In this document: positions 32,981 through 42,240 of the stretch, piece by piece | Layout: each line of letters begins with the position of its first letter | How positions within the stretch are numbered: position 1 is the stretch's first letter | Source of the DNA: Spyradocola sp050942925 | GTDB taxonomy: Bacteria > Bacillota > Clostridia > Christensenellales > UBA1750 | DNA: 64,000 nucleotides | Direction: 5' to 3' | NCBI GenBank assembly: GCA_050942925.1 | Contig: JBMNOF010000001.1 | Span: 124,001-188,000, forward strand | Translations under genes and position numbers: made by a program | Notes under the pieces: generated by a model | Database searches by the model: none | What the model was told of the DNA's origin: nothing | The model's input: the letters and a program-made list of their open reading frames with translations, nothing else

Positions 32981-33844
32981 TCAATCTTCCTGAATGCGGA
33001 GGAACTCGTAGATCCTCTCGAGGTCCTCGGCCGAACTGTAGTGCAGGACGACCTTTCCGTGCTTGGCGTTTCCGGTGACGGTCACCTTCGTTCCAAAGCG
33101 GCGGCGCGCCGCCTCCTCCACGAGCGCCAGCTCTGCGCAGCGCGGGCGCTCCGGCTTGGGCGCAGCCGATTCGCGCATGTACTTGACGAGGGATTCCGTC
33201 TGGCGAACGTTGAGCCCGCGCTGCACGACCTGGCGAGAGAGGTTGATGATATCCCTCTCGTTCTCCGCGCCGAGCAGGGCGCGCGCATGTCCTTCGGTGA
33301 GGTCTCCAGAGGCAACGTAGTCTGCGACCTCGGACGGGAGGCTGAGCAAGCGTAGGAGGTTGGCGACGGCCGACCGGCTTTTGCCGAGACGCTGCGCCAC
33401 CTGTTCCTGCGTGAGTCCGCACTGCTGCATGAGGGCGTGAATGGCCTGCGCCTCTTCCATGGGATTGAGGTCCGTCCTCTGGATGTTCTCGATCAAGGAC
33501 ATCTCCATGCGGCGGATCTCCTCCACGTCGCGGACGATGGCGGGAACTTCGGTCAGCTCTGCCAAGCGGGCCGCGCGCCAGCGACGCTCGCCAGCGACGA
33601 TGGTGTACCGCTTGCCGTTCGGGGCAAGGATAATGGGCTGAATGATGCCGACCGAGCGGATTGACGCCGCGAGCTGATCCAGCGCTTCGGGCGCAAACTG
33701 TTTTCTCGGCTGGTTCTTGGTGGGATCAATGCTCCCAATGGGGATCATCTGCACGTTGTTTTCCTGGTTTTCCTCCTCGACTTCGGGGATGTCGCTGAAG
33801 AGCGCATTGATGCCCTTGCCCAGGCCGCCGCTCGCTTTCGCCAT
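32981..33844 (-). CDS. parB: Chromosome partitioning protein ParB (Spo0J)
   Basis: A 287-residue CTP-dependent parS-binding clamp. MAKASGGLGKGINALFSD is the usual N-terminus that stimulates ParA; the CTP/catalytic region contains GERRWRAARLA and ENIQRTDLNPMEEA, and the helix-turn-helix is GLTQEQVAQRLGKSRSAVANLLRLL. The ATG at 33844 follows GAGGAAAG. It lies 1 base after the parA stop and shares the parA promoter. Confidence 0.96.
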   Translation of the reverse strand: MAKASGGLGKGINALFSDIPEVEEENQENNVQMIPIGSIDPTKNQPRKQFAPEALDQLAASIRSVGIIQPIILAPNGKRYTIVAGERRWRAARLAELTEVPAIVRDVEEIRRMEMSLIENIQRTDLNPMEEAQAIHALMQQCGLTQEQVAQRLGKSRSAVANLLRLLSLPSEVADYVASGDLTEGHARALLGAENERDIINLSRQVVQRGLNVRQTESLVKYMRESAAPKPERPRCAELALVEEAARRRFGTKVTVTGNAKHGKVVLHYSSAEDLERIYEFLRIQED

Positions 33845-33845
33845 G

Positions 33846-34616
33846 TCACTTTCCTCCATTCCACTTCAAAAAGTCCTCCGCCAGACTCTCATAGGCGAGG
33901 GCGCCGGCAGATCGGGGATCATAAAGGTTGATGGGCTGCCCAAAGCTGGGGGCTTCGCCCAAGCGCACGTTTCGCGGAATAATGGTGGCGTACACCTTTT
34001 GCGAGAAGAACTTCTTCACTTCATCCACCACCTGCAAACCCAGCTTTGTGCGCGCGTCCAACATGGTCAAGACGACGCCCTCAATCTCCAAATTCGGATT
34101 GAGGCGCTTCTTGACCAGGCGCACCGTGTTCATCAACTGGGTCAATCCCTCCAAGGCATAGTACTCGCATTGAATGGGAACGAGGACGGTATCCGAAGCC
34201 GTGAGCGCGTTCAGCGTCAACAAACCAAGCGAAGGCGGACAATCGATAAACACATAGTCGTATAAGGGCTTGACGACGTCCAGCTGGTGAGACAGAATGT
34301 GCTCTCGCGCCATGGCGGAAACCAACTCGATCTCCGCACCCGCCAACTGAATGTTGGAAGGGAGGACGTAGAGATTCTTGATGCAGGTATTTTGAACCGC
34401 CTCCTGCACCGAGGTATCATTCATCAAGACGTCGTACACCGACGACTCCACGCGGTCATGATTCACGCCCACGCCGCTCGTCGCGTTGCCCTGCGGGTCC
34501 AAATCGACCAACAGCACGCGATGTCCCTTTTCCGCAATGCAAGCGGACAAATTGACCGCTGTCGTCGTCTTTCCCACGCCGCCTTTTTGGTTTGCAATAC
34601 AGACCACTTTAGACAA
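33846..34616 (-). CDS. parA: Chromosome partitioning ATPase ParA (Soj)
   Basis: A 256-residue deviant Walker ATPase (IANQKGGVGKTTTAVNL; LVDLDPQGNATSG; DCPPSLGLLTLNAL). It binds DNA nonspecifically and, with ParB, drives origin segregation. The start must be TTG at 34616 because homologous residues begin there (SKVVCIANQKGG) and no ATG is in frame; GGAAGG stands upstream. Confidence 0.96.
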   Translation of the reverse strand: MSKVVCIANQKGGVGKTTTAVNLSACIAEKGHRVLLVDLDPQGNATSGVGVNHDRVESSVYDVLMNDTSVQEAVQNTCIKNLYVLPSNIQLAGAEIELVSAMAREHILSHQLDVVKPLYDYVFIDCPPSLGLLTLNALTASDTVLVPIQCEYYALEGLTQLMNTVRLVKKRLNPNLEIEGVVLTMLDARTKLGLQVVDEVKKFFSQKVYATIIPRNVRLGEAPSFGQPINLYDPRSAGALAYESLAEDFLKWNGGK

Positions 34617-34798
34617 AAAAGACCCGCCTTCCTTCCGTTACACAAGCTCGTCCACAGAGGGCTGAACTTATTATACCGGATTTCGACGGGAAAGAGAAGG
34701 GGGATGGCTCAATTCCGGATGAGGATTTTCAAAATCCTGCTCAAATCTGCCGGATCAGAAGAAGATGACAAAAGGTCGTGTGGGGAGGACGATGTCCT

Positions 34799-34807
34799 AT
34801 TATAGCA
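34799..34807 (-). promoter_or_regulatory. Extended -10 promoter of parAB
   Basis: TGCTATAAT, a consensus extended -10 element on the minus strand, about 180 bases before parA. No good -35 box is needed or seen. Confidence 0.65.
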
Positions 34808-34831
34808 TACCAGGTCAGAAAATGGAAGGAT

Positions 34832-35677
34832 TTATTTTGCGGGCAGATGCGGAATCCAGACGCGGATCTCCAATCCGCCATCGTTTTCGCTGGAATCGAA
34901 TTTGGGCGCGAGACCGGCATCGGACATCTGCCGGACGATCGTCTTGATGGAATTGACGAACAACCGGGTATCTCGCACAAAACCGCTGATTTTGTTGGTT
35001 TTTGTCGGTTCTTCTTCCTCAATTCCATACATGCGGGAGATCGTGCGCTCGACAAGGTCCTCCGTCGCCTTAACGTTCAAATTCTGTTGTACAATCAAAT
35101 TTACGATCTTGATCTGCATCTCCTCGTCGTGCAGGCGAAGCAGGGCGCGCGCATGCCGCTCGGTCAAATTGTACTGCAGGAGCATGCGCTTCACCGTCAG
35201 CGGCAGCTTGAGAATGCGCATCTTGTTTGCGATGGTGGACTGGTTCTTGCCGAGCCGCCTGGCCAGCTCGTCCTGCGAGAGACCGTGGTCCCGTATGAGG
35301 TTCTGATAGCCCTCCGCTTCCTCCATGTAGTGCAGGTTTTCGCGCTGCAGGTTCTCCATCATGGCGATGACGGCGCTGTCCTGCTCGTACGCGGAGAACA
35401 CAATCGCGTCGATCCACTTCAGCCCGGCCATCCGGCAGGCCCGCAGCCGCCTCTCCCCCGCGATGAGCTCATAGGTCTCATTCCCGGTCTTGCGCACGCT
35501 GATGGGCTGCAAGAGGCCATACTGCTTGATGGAAGCGCAAAGCTCCTCCAAGGCCTCCTGCGCAAAGACGCGGCGCGGCTGGTAGGGATTGGGACGAATC
35601 GCATCGATGGGGATTCGCGCAACCTCTCTTTCGCGCATTCGGAGGTTCCGTCGATTCATTGTGCTCTGTGCCTGCAT
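34832..35677 (-). CDS. noc: ParB-like nucleoid occlusion protein (Noc type)
   Basis: A 281-residue paralogue of ParB: IPIDAIRPNPYQPRRVFAQEALEELCASIKQYGLLQPISV, GERRLRACRMAG, ENLQRENLHYMEEAEGY and helix-turn-helix GLSQDELARRLGKNQSTIANKMRIL. The C-terminus is distinct from ParB. A second parB-like gene between rsmG and parA is the Noc position in Bacillota. I use ATG at 35677 with GGAG 8 bases upstream, not the GTG three codons earlier. Confidence 0.88.
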   Translation of the reverse strand: MQAQSTMNRRNLRMREREVARIPIDAIRPNPYQPRRVFAQEALEELCASIKQYGLLQPISVRKTGNETYELIAGERRLRACRMAGLKWIDAIVFSAYEQDSAVIAMMENLQRENLHYMEEAEGYQNLIRDHGLSQDELARRLGKNQSTIANKMRILKLPLTVKRMLLQYNLTERHARALLRLHDEEMQIKIVNLIVQQNLNVKATEDLVERTISRMYGIEEEEPTKTNKISGFVRDTRLFVNSIKTIVRQMSDAGLAPKFDSSENDGGLEIRVWIPHLPAK

Positions 35678-35698
35678 ACATTTCACTCCATTTCCTGC

Positions 35699-35714
35699 TG
35701 TTTCACGTGAAACA
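35699..35714. promoter_or_regulatory. parS site 2
   Basis: TGTTTCACGTGAAACA, identical to the parS core at 32948-32963, 22 bases upstream of the noc start and downstream of its promoter. ParB loading here could repress noc. Confidence 0.92.
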
Positions 35715-35742
35715 AGGCTCTCCGCATCTGTTTTCTGCCTTC

Positions 35743-35770
35743 ATTATACAGAAAAATCCCCCGATGTAAA
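35743..35770 (-). promoter_or_regulatory. Sigma-A promoter of noc
   Basis: TTTACA and TATAAT separated by 16 bases on the minus strand, about 65 bases upstream of the start codon. Confidence 0.7.
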
Positions 35771-35914
35771 TCGAAATCGTATGCGAGGAATCGACAACCT
35801 GAAAAGACTCTTTGTCGTATTTCAGGGTCAATTTCCTCGCATGATGCGATTTTCATCGGAGGATTGACACAGTTTGTCGGGAAATATGATGCGAAAGTTT
35901 CGGAAATTCCTCTT

Positions 35915-36625
35915 TTACAGCGGATCGCGCGTGGGGGTGCCCGCCTTGCGCGGGTAGGCCTTTGGCGTCGGCCGCTCCTTGTCCACGAGGAAGAGGTTGT
36001 GCCTCCAGTCCCGGTTAGGGATGTCGTAGGGAATGGGTTCGCGGGCCTTTCCCCCCAAGAGGAAGAGCGCACGGCGCGCGGCATGGGCTTCCTCCTCCAC
36101 GCCCGGGCCCTTCCAACAGATGGCCACCCCGCCCCGGCGGACGCAGGGCAGCAAATACTCCATCAGCGGCGAGAGCGAGGCGAGGGCGCGCGCCATGGCC
36201 ACATCGTATTGCTCGCGATGGGCGGCCTGGTGCGAGAACTCCTCCGCGCGCATGTGGACGATCTCCGCGGAAAGCCCCAATCGGTCCAGGACCTCGCGCA
36301 GGAACAGCAGGCGCTTGTTGAGCGAGTCCACAAGCGTCAGCTTCAGGTCCGGCCGGGCGATGAGCAGCGGGATGCCGGGAAAGCCCGCGCCCGTCCCGAC
36401 GTCCACGGCGCGCGCCCCCTGCGGGAGCAGGCCCAGGGCCGCGGGGGCCAGGCTGTCGAGGAAGTGCCGGTCCACGGCCTCCTCGGGTTCGAGTACGGTG
36501 GTCAGGTTCATGCGCGCATTCCCCTCCACGAGGAGCGCATGATAGAGCTGGAAGCGCTCAGCGGCCTCCGGTGAAAGCGCAAGACCCATCTGCTGGGCGC
36601 CCTGCCGCACGCGGTCTGCGATCAC
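35915..36625 (-). CDS. rsmG: 16S rRNA 7-methylguanosine methyltransferase RsmG (GidB)
   Basis: A 236-residue SAM-dependent methyltransferase acting on G527 of 16S rRNA. Motif I is AVDVGTGAGFPGIPLLI; NLTTVLEPEEAVDRHFLDSL and VARALASLSPLMEYLLPCV are family features. It starts with GTG at 36625, overlapping the mnmG stop (GTGA), with GGGAG upstream. It is last in mnmE-mnmG-rsmG. Confidence 0.95.
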   Translation of the reverse strand: MIADRVRQGAQQMGLALSPEAAERFQLYHALLVEGNARMNLTTVLEPEEAVDRHFLDSLAPAALGLLPQGARAVDVGTGAGFPGIPLLIARPDLKLTLVDSLNKRLLFLREVLDRLGLSAEIVHMRAEEFSHQAAHREQYDVAMARALASLSPLMEYLLPCVRRGGVAICWKGPGVEEEAHAARRALFLLGGKAREPIPYDIPNRDWRHNLFLVDKERPTPKAYPRKAGTPTRDPL

Positions 36626-38493
36626 GACTTTCTCTCCCTTCTCCTCTGTTCCAGTTTAATCATCAGAACGGCAATATCCCCTGGCGAGACGCCGGAGATC
36701 CTCTGCGCGGCGCCAAGCGTTTCCGGGCGAATGCGCTCCAGCTTTTGCTGCGCCTCGATGCGCAGGCCCTTGATGTCGGCATAGCACAGATCTTGGGGAA
36801 TCTTGACGTTTTCTGTCCTTTGGAATGCCTCGACCTGGCGGCGCTGGCGCTCCAGATACCCCTCGTACCGGAGATGAATCTCCGCCTGCTCCGCGACGTT
36901 GTCCGGAACGTCCGGGATCGCCGGGTCCATCTGCCGGAGATCGGCGTAGCGCACGCCCGCGCGCCGGAGCAGATCCGCCGCGGAAATCCCGCTGGAAACG
37001 GTCCCCTCCCCCAGGACGCGATTGACCTCCTCTGCGCGCAGATGCGTCTTTGGCAAGAGTTTTAGGAGATCATATGTTCCCCTTTTCTTTTCCTCCATGC
37101 GGGCCAGGCGCTCGTCGGAGGCGAGTCCGGCCTTCCAGCCGATCTCCGTCAGGCGGAGGTCGGCGTTGTCCTGGCGCAGGAGCAGGCGGTACTCGGCGCG
37201 GCTGGTCATCATGCGGTAGGGCTCGTTGGTGCCCTTGCCGGTGAGGTCGTCGACGAGCACGCCGATGTAGGCGTCCGCGCGGGAGAGCCGGAGCGGCGGC
37301 CGGCCGCTGAGCTTGAGCGCGGCGTTCATGCCGGCGTACAGCCCCTGCGCCGCGGCCTCCTCATAGCCGGAGGAACCGTTGATCTGCCCGGCAAAGAAGA
37401 GGTTCTCCACGCCCTTTGCCTCGAGGGTCGGGCGAAGGAGGGTGGGGTCGATGCAGTCGTATTCAATCGCATAGGCCAGGCGCGTGAGCTGCACGTGCTC
37501 CAAGCCGGGGATGGAGCGGTAGACGGCCCACTGCACGTCCTCGGGCAGCGAGGAGGACATGCCCTGCACGTACCACTCGAGCGTGTCCAGCCCCTCGGGC
37601 TCCAGGAAGAGGGGGTGGCGCTCCCGGTCGGCAAAGCGGACGACCTTGTCCTCGATGGAGGGGCAGTACCGCGGCCCGACGCCATGGATGTCGCCGGAGA
37701 ACAGAGGCGCCCGGTGGAGGTTTTCGCGGATGATGCGGTGGGTTTCCGGGGTGGTGTAGCCGAGGTAGCAGGAAATCTGCTCCTTTTCCAGGCGATCGTT
37801 CAGGAAGGAAAAGGGGACAATGTGCTCGTCGCCGGGCTGCTCCTCGAACTTGGAAAAGTCGACGGTGCGGCAGTCGATGCGCGCGGGGGTTCCGGTCTTA
37901 AAGCGGCGGAGCGGGAAGTCGAGCCGCTCCAGCGCGCCGGAGAGGGCCTTTGCATTGCCCAACCCGGAGGGGCCGGAGTCGGCGTGCGTCTCGCCCACGA
38001 TGACGCGGCTCTTGAGGTAGACGCCGGTGGCGACGATGGCCGCCGCGCAAGGGTAGAGCGCGCCGGTGGTCGTGCGCACGCCGCTGACGCGGCCGCCGGT
38101 GGTTTCGATGGCCTCGACCTCGCCCTGGCGGAGGGTCAAGCGGTCCTGGTGCTGCAGGGCATGCAGCATGCGCCGCTGGTACTGCTTTTTATCGGCCTGG
38201 GCGCGCAGGGAGTGCACGGCCGGGCCTTTGCCCGTGTTGAGCATGCGGGACTGAAGAAACGTGTCGTCGATGGCGCGGCCCATCTCCCCGCCCAGGGCGT
38301 CGATCTCGCGGACGAGGTGGCCCTTTGCCGTGCCCCCGATGGAGGGATTGCAGGGCATGAGCGCGACGCCGTCCATGTTGAGGGTGAGCAGGAGGGTCTT
38401 GTGCCCCATGCGGGCGCAGGCGAGCGCGGCCTCGCAGCCGGCGTGCCCTGCGCCCACCACGACGACCTCATAGCTTTCCAAGGTAAACGACAT
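36622..38493 (-). CDS. mnmG: tRNA uridine-34 modification enzyme MnmG (GidA)
   Basis: A 623-residue FAD enzyme which, with MnmE, builds carboxymethylaminomethyl-uridine in tRNA anticodons. The N-terminus shows GAGHAGCEAALACARMG for FAD binding; PCNPSIGGTAKGHLVREIDALGGEMG and the active Cys in KTGTPARIDCRTVDF follow. The C-terminal helical domain binds MnmE and tRNA. The ATG at 38493 has GAGG 5 bases upstream. It starts 7 bases after mnmE. Confidence 0.97.
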   Translation of the reverse strand: MSFTLESYEVVVVGAGHAGCEAALACARMGHKTLLLTLNMDGVALMPCNPSIGGTAKGHLVREIDALGGEMGRAIDDTFLQSRMLNTGKGPAVHSLRAQADKKQYQRRMLHALQHQDRLTLRQGEVEAIETTGGRVSGVRTTTGALYPCAAAIVATGVYLKSRVIVGETHADSGPSGLGNAKALSGALERLDFPLRRFKTGTPARIDCRTVDFSKFEEQPGDEHIVPFSFLNDRLEKEQISCYLGYTTPETHRIIRENLHRAPLFSGDIHGVGPRYCPSIEDKVVRFADRERHPLFLEPEGLDTLEWYVQGMSSSLPEDVQWAVYRSIPGLEHVQLTRLAYAIEYDCIDPTLLRPTLEAKGVENLFFAGQINGSSGYEEAAAQGLYAGMNAALKLSGRPPLRLSRADAYIGVLVDDLTGKGTNEPYRMMTSRAEYRLLLRQDNADLRLTEIGWKAGLASDERLARMEEKKRGTYDLLKLLPKTHLRAEEVNRVLGEGTVSSGISAADLLRRAGVRYADLRQMDPAIPDVPDNVAEQAEIHLRYEGYLERQRRQVEAFQRTENVKIPQDLCYADIKGLRIEAQQKLERIRPETLGAAQRISGVSPGDIAVLMIKLEQRRRERKS

Positions 38494-38500
38494 AGGGTCC

Positions 38501-39865
38501 TCACTTTCCAAGGCAGAACTTTTCAAAGATGCGGTCGATCACGTCTTCTGTGGCGGATTCGCCGGTGATCGCGCCCAGGGCCTCCCAGGCGGCGCGCAGG
38601 TCGAGCGCCGCGCAGTCCAGCGTCCGGTCCTGCAGGGCGGCAAGCGCGCTCTCCAGGGCGCGCAGGGCCTCCTTGGCGGCCTGCACGTGTCTTTCGTTGG
38701 TCAAATAGGCCTCCTCGGGAGAAGCGCCGCGCAGGGCAGCCTCGTAGAGGGCATGGCGGAGTTCCTCGATGCCCTCGCCCGTCCGGGCGGAGGTGAGCTG
38801 GATGGCAAAGGCCTGCGTGCCCTGCAGGGCGGCGCGCACGTCCTCGACGCCCGTGCGCATGTTGAGGTCGGTCTTGTTGAGCGCGACGACCAAGGGGATC
38901 TGCGTCTCGCGAAGGAGGGCGCGCTCCTCCGGCAGGAGCTCGCGGGCGCTGTCCAGCACGAGCAGGGCGACGTCCGCGCGGCGGAGTTCCTCGCGGGCGC
39001 GGTCGATGCCGGCGCGCTCGACGGCGTCCTCCGCGCTGCGCAGGCCAGCGGTATCGGAGATCTGCACGGGCAGGCCAAAGAGGTCGAGGTCCTCGCGCAG
39101 GACGTCGCGGGTGGTGCCGGCGATGTCGGTGACGATGGCGCGCTGCTCGCGCAGAAGGCAGTTGAGCAGAGAGGACTTGCCCGTGTTCGGGCTGCCGGCC
39201 AGGACGATGCGCACACCGGCGCTGAGCATCTTCCCGGCCCGCGCGTTGCGGACGGCCTCCTCCAGCTCCCTGCGGACGGCTTCGGCCTCCTGCGAGGCGC
39301 GCTGCGCGGTCAGCGGCTCGATGTCCTCATCCGGGTAGTCGAGCGTTGCCTCGATGTAGGCGATGGTATCCAGCAGCTGGTTCTGCAATTCATGGATGCG
39401 GCGGGAGAGGTATCCGCCCATCTGCTGGAGGCTGGCATGCGCCGCGCGGAAGGTGCGGGCGGAGATGAGGTCCATGACGCTTTCGGCCTGCGCAAGATCG
39501 ATGCGCCCGCCCAGGAATGCGCGCTTAGTGAACTCGCCCGGCTCGGCCAGGCGCGCCCCCGCGCGGAGCACGGCGTCCAGGACCTCCTGCGCGGTGACGG
39601 CGCCGCCATGGCACTGGAGCTCCGCGACGTCCTCCGTTGTATAGGTGTGCGGCCCCTTCATGTAGACGGCCATGCACTCGTCCACGCGCCGCTCCCCGTC
39701 ATAGACGTCTCCATAGGTCAAGCGATGCGAGGGCATCGCACAATTTGTTCGATGTGGGCGAAAGACGCGCGACAAAACGTCCTTTGCCTTGGGCCCCGAC
39801 ACGCGGATGATGGCGATTCCGCCCAAGCCCACGGCTGTAGCGATGGAAGCGATGGTATCCTCCAT
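38501..39865 (-). CDS. mnmE: tRNA modification GTPase MnmE (TrmE)
   Basis: A 454-residue dimeric GTPase. The folate-binding N-domain begins DTIASIATAVGLGGIAIIRVSG. The G domain (about 215-380) has GSPNTGKSSLLN, GTTRDVL, DTAGL and NKTD. The C-terminal CLGK provides the catalytic Cys. AAAGGA precedes the ATG. It is the first gene of its operon. Confidence 0.97.
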   Translation of the reverse strand: MEDTIASIATAVGLGGIAIIRVSGPKAKDVLSRVFRPHRTNCAMPSHRLTYGDVYDGERRVDECMAVYMKGPHTYTTEDVAELQCHGGAVTAQEVLDAVLRAGARLAEPGEFTKRAFLGGRIDLAQAESVMDLISARTFRAAHASLQQMGGYLSRRIHELQNQLLDTIAYIEATLDYPDEDIEPLTAQRASQEAEAVRRELEEAVRNARAGKMLSAGVRIVLAGSPNTGKSSLLNCLLREQRAIVTDIAGTTRDVLREDLDLFGLPVQISDTAGLRSAEDAVERAGIDRAREELRRADVALLVLDSARELLPEERALLRETQIPLVVALNKTDLNMRTGVEDVRAALQGTQAFAIQLTSARTGEGIEELRHALYEAALRGASPEEAYLTNERHVQAAKEALRALESALAALQDRTLDCAALDLRAAWEALGAITGESATEDVIDRIFEKFCLGK

Positions 39866-39894
39866 TTTGTCCTTTCCTCTTTTCCTGCCGTTTC

Positions 39895-39929
39895 AAAAAA
39901 AGCGGCGCCGAAGTGCATCGGCCGCCGCT
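39895..39929 (-). terminator. Terminator of rpmH-rnpA-yidD-yidC-jag
   Basis: AGCGGCG-CCGA pairs with TCGG-CCGCCGCT (one bulge), followed by T7 on the minus strand, between jag and mnmE. Confidence 0.8.
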
Positions 39930-39960
39930 GCAAACTATGCGGTTTTCCCCTCTGCCGCCC

Positions 39961-40581
39961 TTATGCGCGCTTGGGCGCGATGACCACGCGGCGGTTGGGT
40001 TCCTCTCCTTCAGAGTGGGTGGTGACGTAGGGATTGTCCTGGAGCGTGGAGTGCAGGATTCTCCGCTCATAGGGGTTCATGGGCTCCAGCACCATGCGGC
40101 GCCCGCTGCGCTGCACCTTGGCGGCCATGCGGTTGGCCAGGTTGATGAGCGTCTGCTCGCGCTTGGCGCGGTAACCCTCGGTGTCGAGCGTGACGCGGCG
40201 GTAGTCCTTTCCGCCCTTGTTGACGAGGAGGGAGGTCAGGTACTGCAAGGCGTCGAGCGTCTCGCCGCGGTGTCCGATGAGGATGCCCTGGTTATCGCCC
40301 TGCATCTCGATGCGCAGAGCTTCCTCCTGGTCCTGGACGCTGAGAACGACGTCCAGCCCCATGAGCTCGGTCACGTTCTGAAGGAATTCCTCCGCGCGCA
40401 GGGCAGGCGTGTCCTTTTTCGTCAAGCGAAGGCGATAGGGCTTTGCGCCGATGCCGAGGAAGCCCTTGGATCCCTCCTCCAGCACTTCGACGTCGACCTT
40501 GTCGGACGGGAGGCCCATCTGGGCAAGGCCCGCCATCAACGCCTCTTCATAGGTCTTTCCGGTTGCCTCAAGTGTTTTCAT
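39961..40581 (-). CDS. khpB: RNA-binding protein Jag (KhpB)
   Basis: A 206-residue protein with the Jag N-domain (MKTLEATGKTYEEALMAGL ... VEVLEEGSKGFLGIGAKPYRLRL), a KH domain (GILIGHRGETLDALQYLTSLLVN) and an R3H domain (MNPYERRILHSTLQ). It binds RNA and affects cell division and envelope. It follows yidC by 42 bases; AGGAGG is upstream. Confidence 0.95.
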   Translation of the reverse strand: MKTLEATGKTYEEALMAGLAQMGLPSDKVDVEVLEEGSKGFLGIGAKPYRLRLTKKDTPALRAEEFLQNVTELMGLDVVLSVQDQEEALRIEMQGDNQGILIGHRGETLDALQYLTSLLVNKGGKDYRRVTLDTEGYRAKREQTLINLANRMAAKVQRSGRRMVLEPMNPYERRILHSTLQDNPYVTTHSEGEEPNRRVVIAPKRA

Positions 40582-40623
40582 GGGGAAAAAGACCTCCTGT
40601 CTTGCAAAGCGAAGGGGAACGGG

Positions 40624-41505
40624 TTAATTTTCCTGCAGCTGCGCCTTTTTCTTGGCCTTGTAATCGGCGTAGAAGTTGAAGCCGACGTAGGTGATGATCA
40701 TGTAGATGTTGCTCGTCACCCAGTACAGGGCGAACGCGCCGTTGTACTGCCAGCAGAAGAAGACGGAGATCAGCGGGAAGATGTAGTTCATCATCTTCTG
40801 GTTCTGCGCCTGGGGGTTATTGCGCTGCGCGGCCGTCTGCTTGCCGTTCATGAGCCAAGTGGTGAAGTACTGGGAGGCGCCGGCCAGGATGGGCAGGATG
40901 GCCCAGCCGTTGGAGACGCCGGTGTTGTACATTTCCATGACGGGCTTCATGACAATCTCATAGTTTGCGCGGACGACGTTGAGCACGTCGGTGTTGAGCA
41001 AATCGTTTCCGCTCACGGCGCTGAGGTTGACGGAGATCTCGCTCAAAGTGGGGATGACGTTGGCCATGATGTTATCCGGCTGCCAGATGTTGCGAATCCA
41101 CAGGAAGCTCTCCGGCTGAAAGGGGATTCCCTGGGTAACCTGCTGGACCATGAGGACAGCCTGCTCGCCGGCGATATGCCGCATGACGGCGAACATCGCG
41201 TACAGGATGGGGAGCTGAATCAGCATGGGGAGGCAGCCGCCCATGGGGTTGACCTTTTCCTTCTTGTAGAGCTCCATGGTCTTTGCGGAGCGCTTTTCGG
41301 GGTCTTTTTCGTACTTGCGGTTAATCTCCTCGATCTTGGGCTGGATATCCTGCATCTTGCGCATGGAATGGCGCTGCTTGATGTCCAACGGCAGCAGGAC
41401 GAGCTTTACGGCGAGCGTAAAGAGGATGATGGCGACGCCGTAGGAGCCGACCCAGCTGTAGAGTAGGTCCACGACCCAGCGCAGCGGCGTGATGATAAAA
41501 CTCAC
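40624..41505 (-). CDS. yidC: Membrane protein insertase YidC
   Basis: A 293-residue insertase with five predicted membrane segments: LRWVVDLLYSWVGSYGVAIILFTLAVKLVLLPLDIKQ; coiled-coil cytoplasmic hairpin with KIEEINRKYEKDPEKRSAKTMELYKKEKVNPMGGCLPMLIQLPILYAMF; QNQKMMNYIFPLISVFFCWQYNGAFALYWVTSNIYMI. The conserved hydrophilic groove Lys/Arg is in segment 1. It starts with GTG at 41505, GGGAGGAG upstream. No lipobox is visible. Confidence 0.95.
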   Translation of the reverse strand: MSFIITPLRWVVDLLYSWVGSYGVAIILFTLAVKLVLLPLDIKQRHSMRKMQDIQPKIEEINRKYEKDPEKRSAKTMELYKKEKVNPMGGCLPMLIQLPILYAMFAVMRHIAGEQAVLMVQQVTQGIPFQPESFLWIRNIWQPDNIMANVIPTLSEISVNLSAVSGNDLLNTDVLNVVRANYEIVMKPVMEMYNTGVSNGWAILPILAGASQYFTTWLMNGKQTAAQRNNPQAQNQKMMNYIFPLISVFFCWQYNGAFALYWVTSNIYMIITYVGFNFYADYKAKKKAQLQEN

Positions 41506-41559
41506 TTTTTTGTACTCCTCCCATGCGAAACTATGCGAAAAAGGCTCCCCTCCTCTTCC

Positions 41560-41769
41560 CTAGGGAACAGGATCATAGCCCCCGTCGTGGAACGGGTGGC
41601 ATTTGAGTATGCGCCGGAGCGCGAGCCATCCGCCCTTGCACGCGCCATACTTTCCGATGGCCTCCAGGGCATACGCCGAGCAGGTGGGATAGAACCTGCA
41701 GCAGGGCGGAAACAACGGAGAGATAAAGCGCCTGTAAAATCGAATTAGAAAAAGAAGAACCGTCTTCAT
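41560..41769 (-). CDS. yidD: Membrane protein insertion efficiency factor YidD
   Basis: A 69-residue protein with the family core: LIRFYRRFISPLFPPCCRFYPTCSAYALEAIGKYGACKGGWLALRRILKCHPFHDGGYDPVP. The Cys-rich motif is intact. It overlaps rnpA by 4 bases. Confidence 0.96.
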   Translation of the reverse strand: MKTVLLFLIRFYRRFISPLFPPCCRFYPTCSAYALEAIGKYGACKGGWLALRRILKCHPFHDGGYDPVP

Positions 41770-42122
41770 GCTTTCCCTTTTTCGCCCGTCCCCTGCGTCT
41801 TGTAGAGGTGCTGGCGCGTCAAAAGGTTATCCACGCTTCGCTCCATGCGGTGAAAGTCCGCCTCCACCGCGCCGGAGCGCGCGATCCATACATAATAGCC
41901 GCACTTGAGGTGCGGAATCTTCGGGCGGATGCTCTCGCGCAGCAAGCGCTTGATGTGGTTGCGCTGCACCGCGCCGCCCAACTTTTTGCTCACGGAAAAG
42001 CCGATGCGCAGCTTGCCCTGCCGCACAAACAGCAAAACCAGCTCGCGGTTTGCCTGGGATTTTCCACGGCGATAGACGAACTGGAACGCGCTGTTTTCCT
42101 TGAGCGAGTACACTCGTTTCAC
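41766..42122 (-). CDS. rnpA: Ribonuclease P protein component
   Basis: A 118-residue protein cofactor of RNase P, which matures tRNA 5-prime ends. It has the RNR motif (VQRNHIKRLLRESIR), FSVSKKLGGAVQRN and the N-terminus VKRVYSLKENSAFQFVYRRGKS. I choose GTG at 42122, which matches the family N-terminus. The Shine-Dalgarno site is weak, so longer versions starting at other GTG codons cannot be excluded. It is cotranscribed with rpmH. Confidence 0.92.
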   Translation of the reverse strand: MKRVYSLKENSAFQFVYRRGKSQANRELVLLFVRQGKLRIGFSVSKKLGGAVQRNHIKRLLRESIRPKIPHLKCGYYVWIARSGAVEADFHRMERSVDNLLTRQHLYKTQGTGEKGKA

Positions 42123-42240
42123 GAAACGTCTCTGCACCGGGGGCCGACCCACCGATGCAAAAGCCTTTGCCGCCGGGGCAAAAGGCGCGGCAGCACGCTG
42201 TCCGCGCCGGATACAACTTCCCCCGAGCGCTCCGCTCTCT

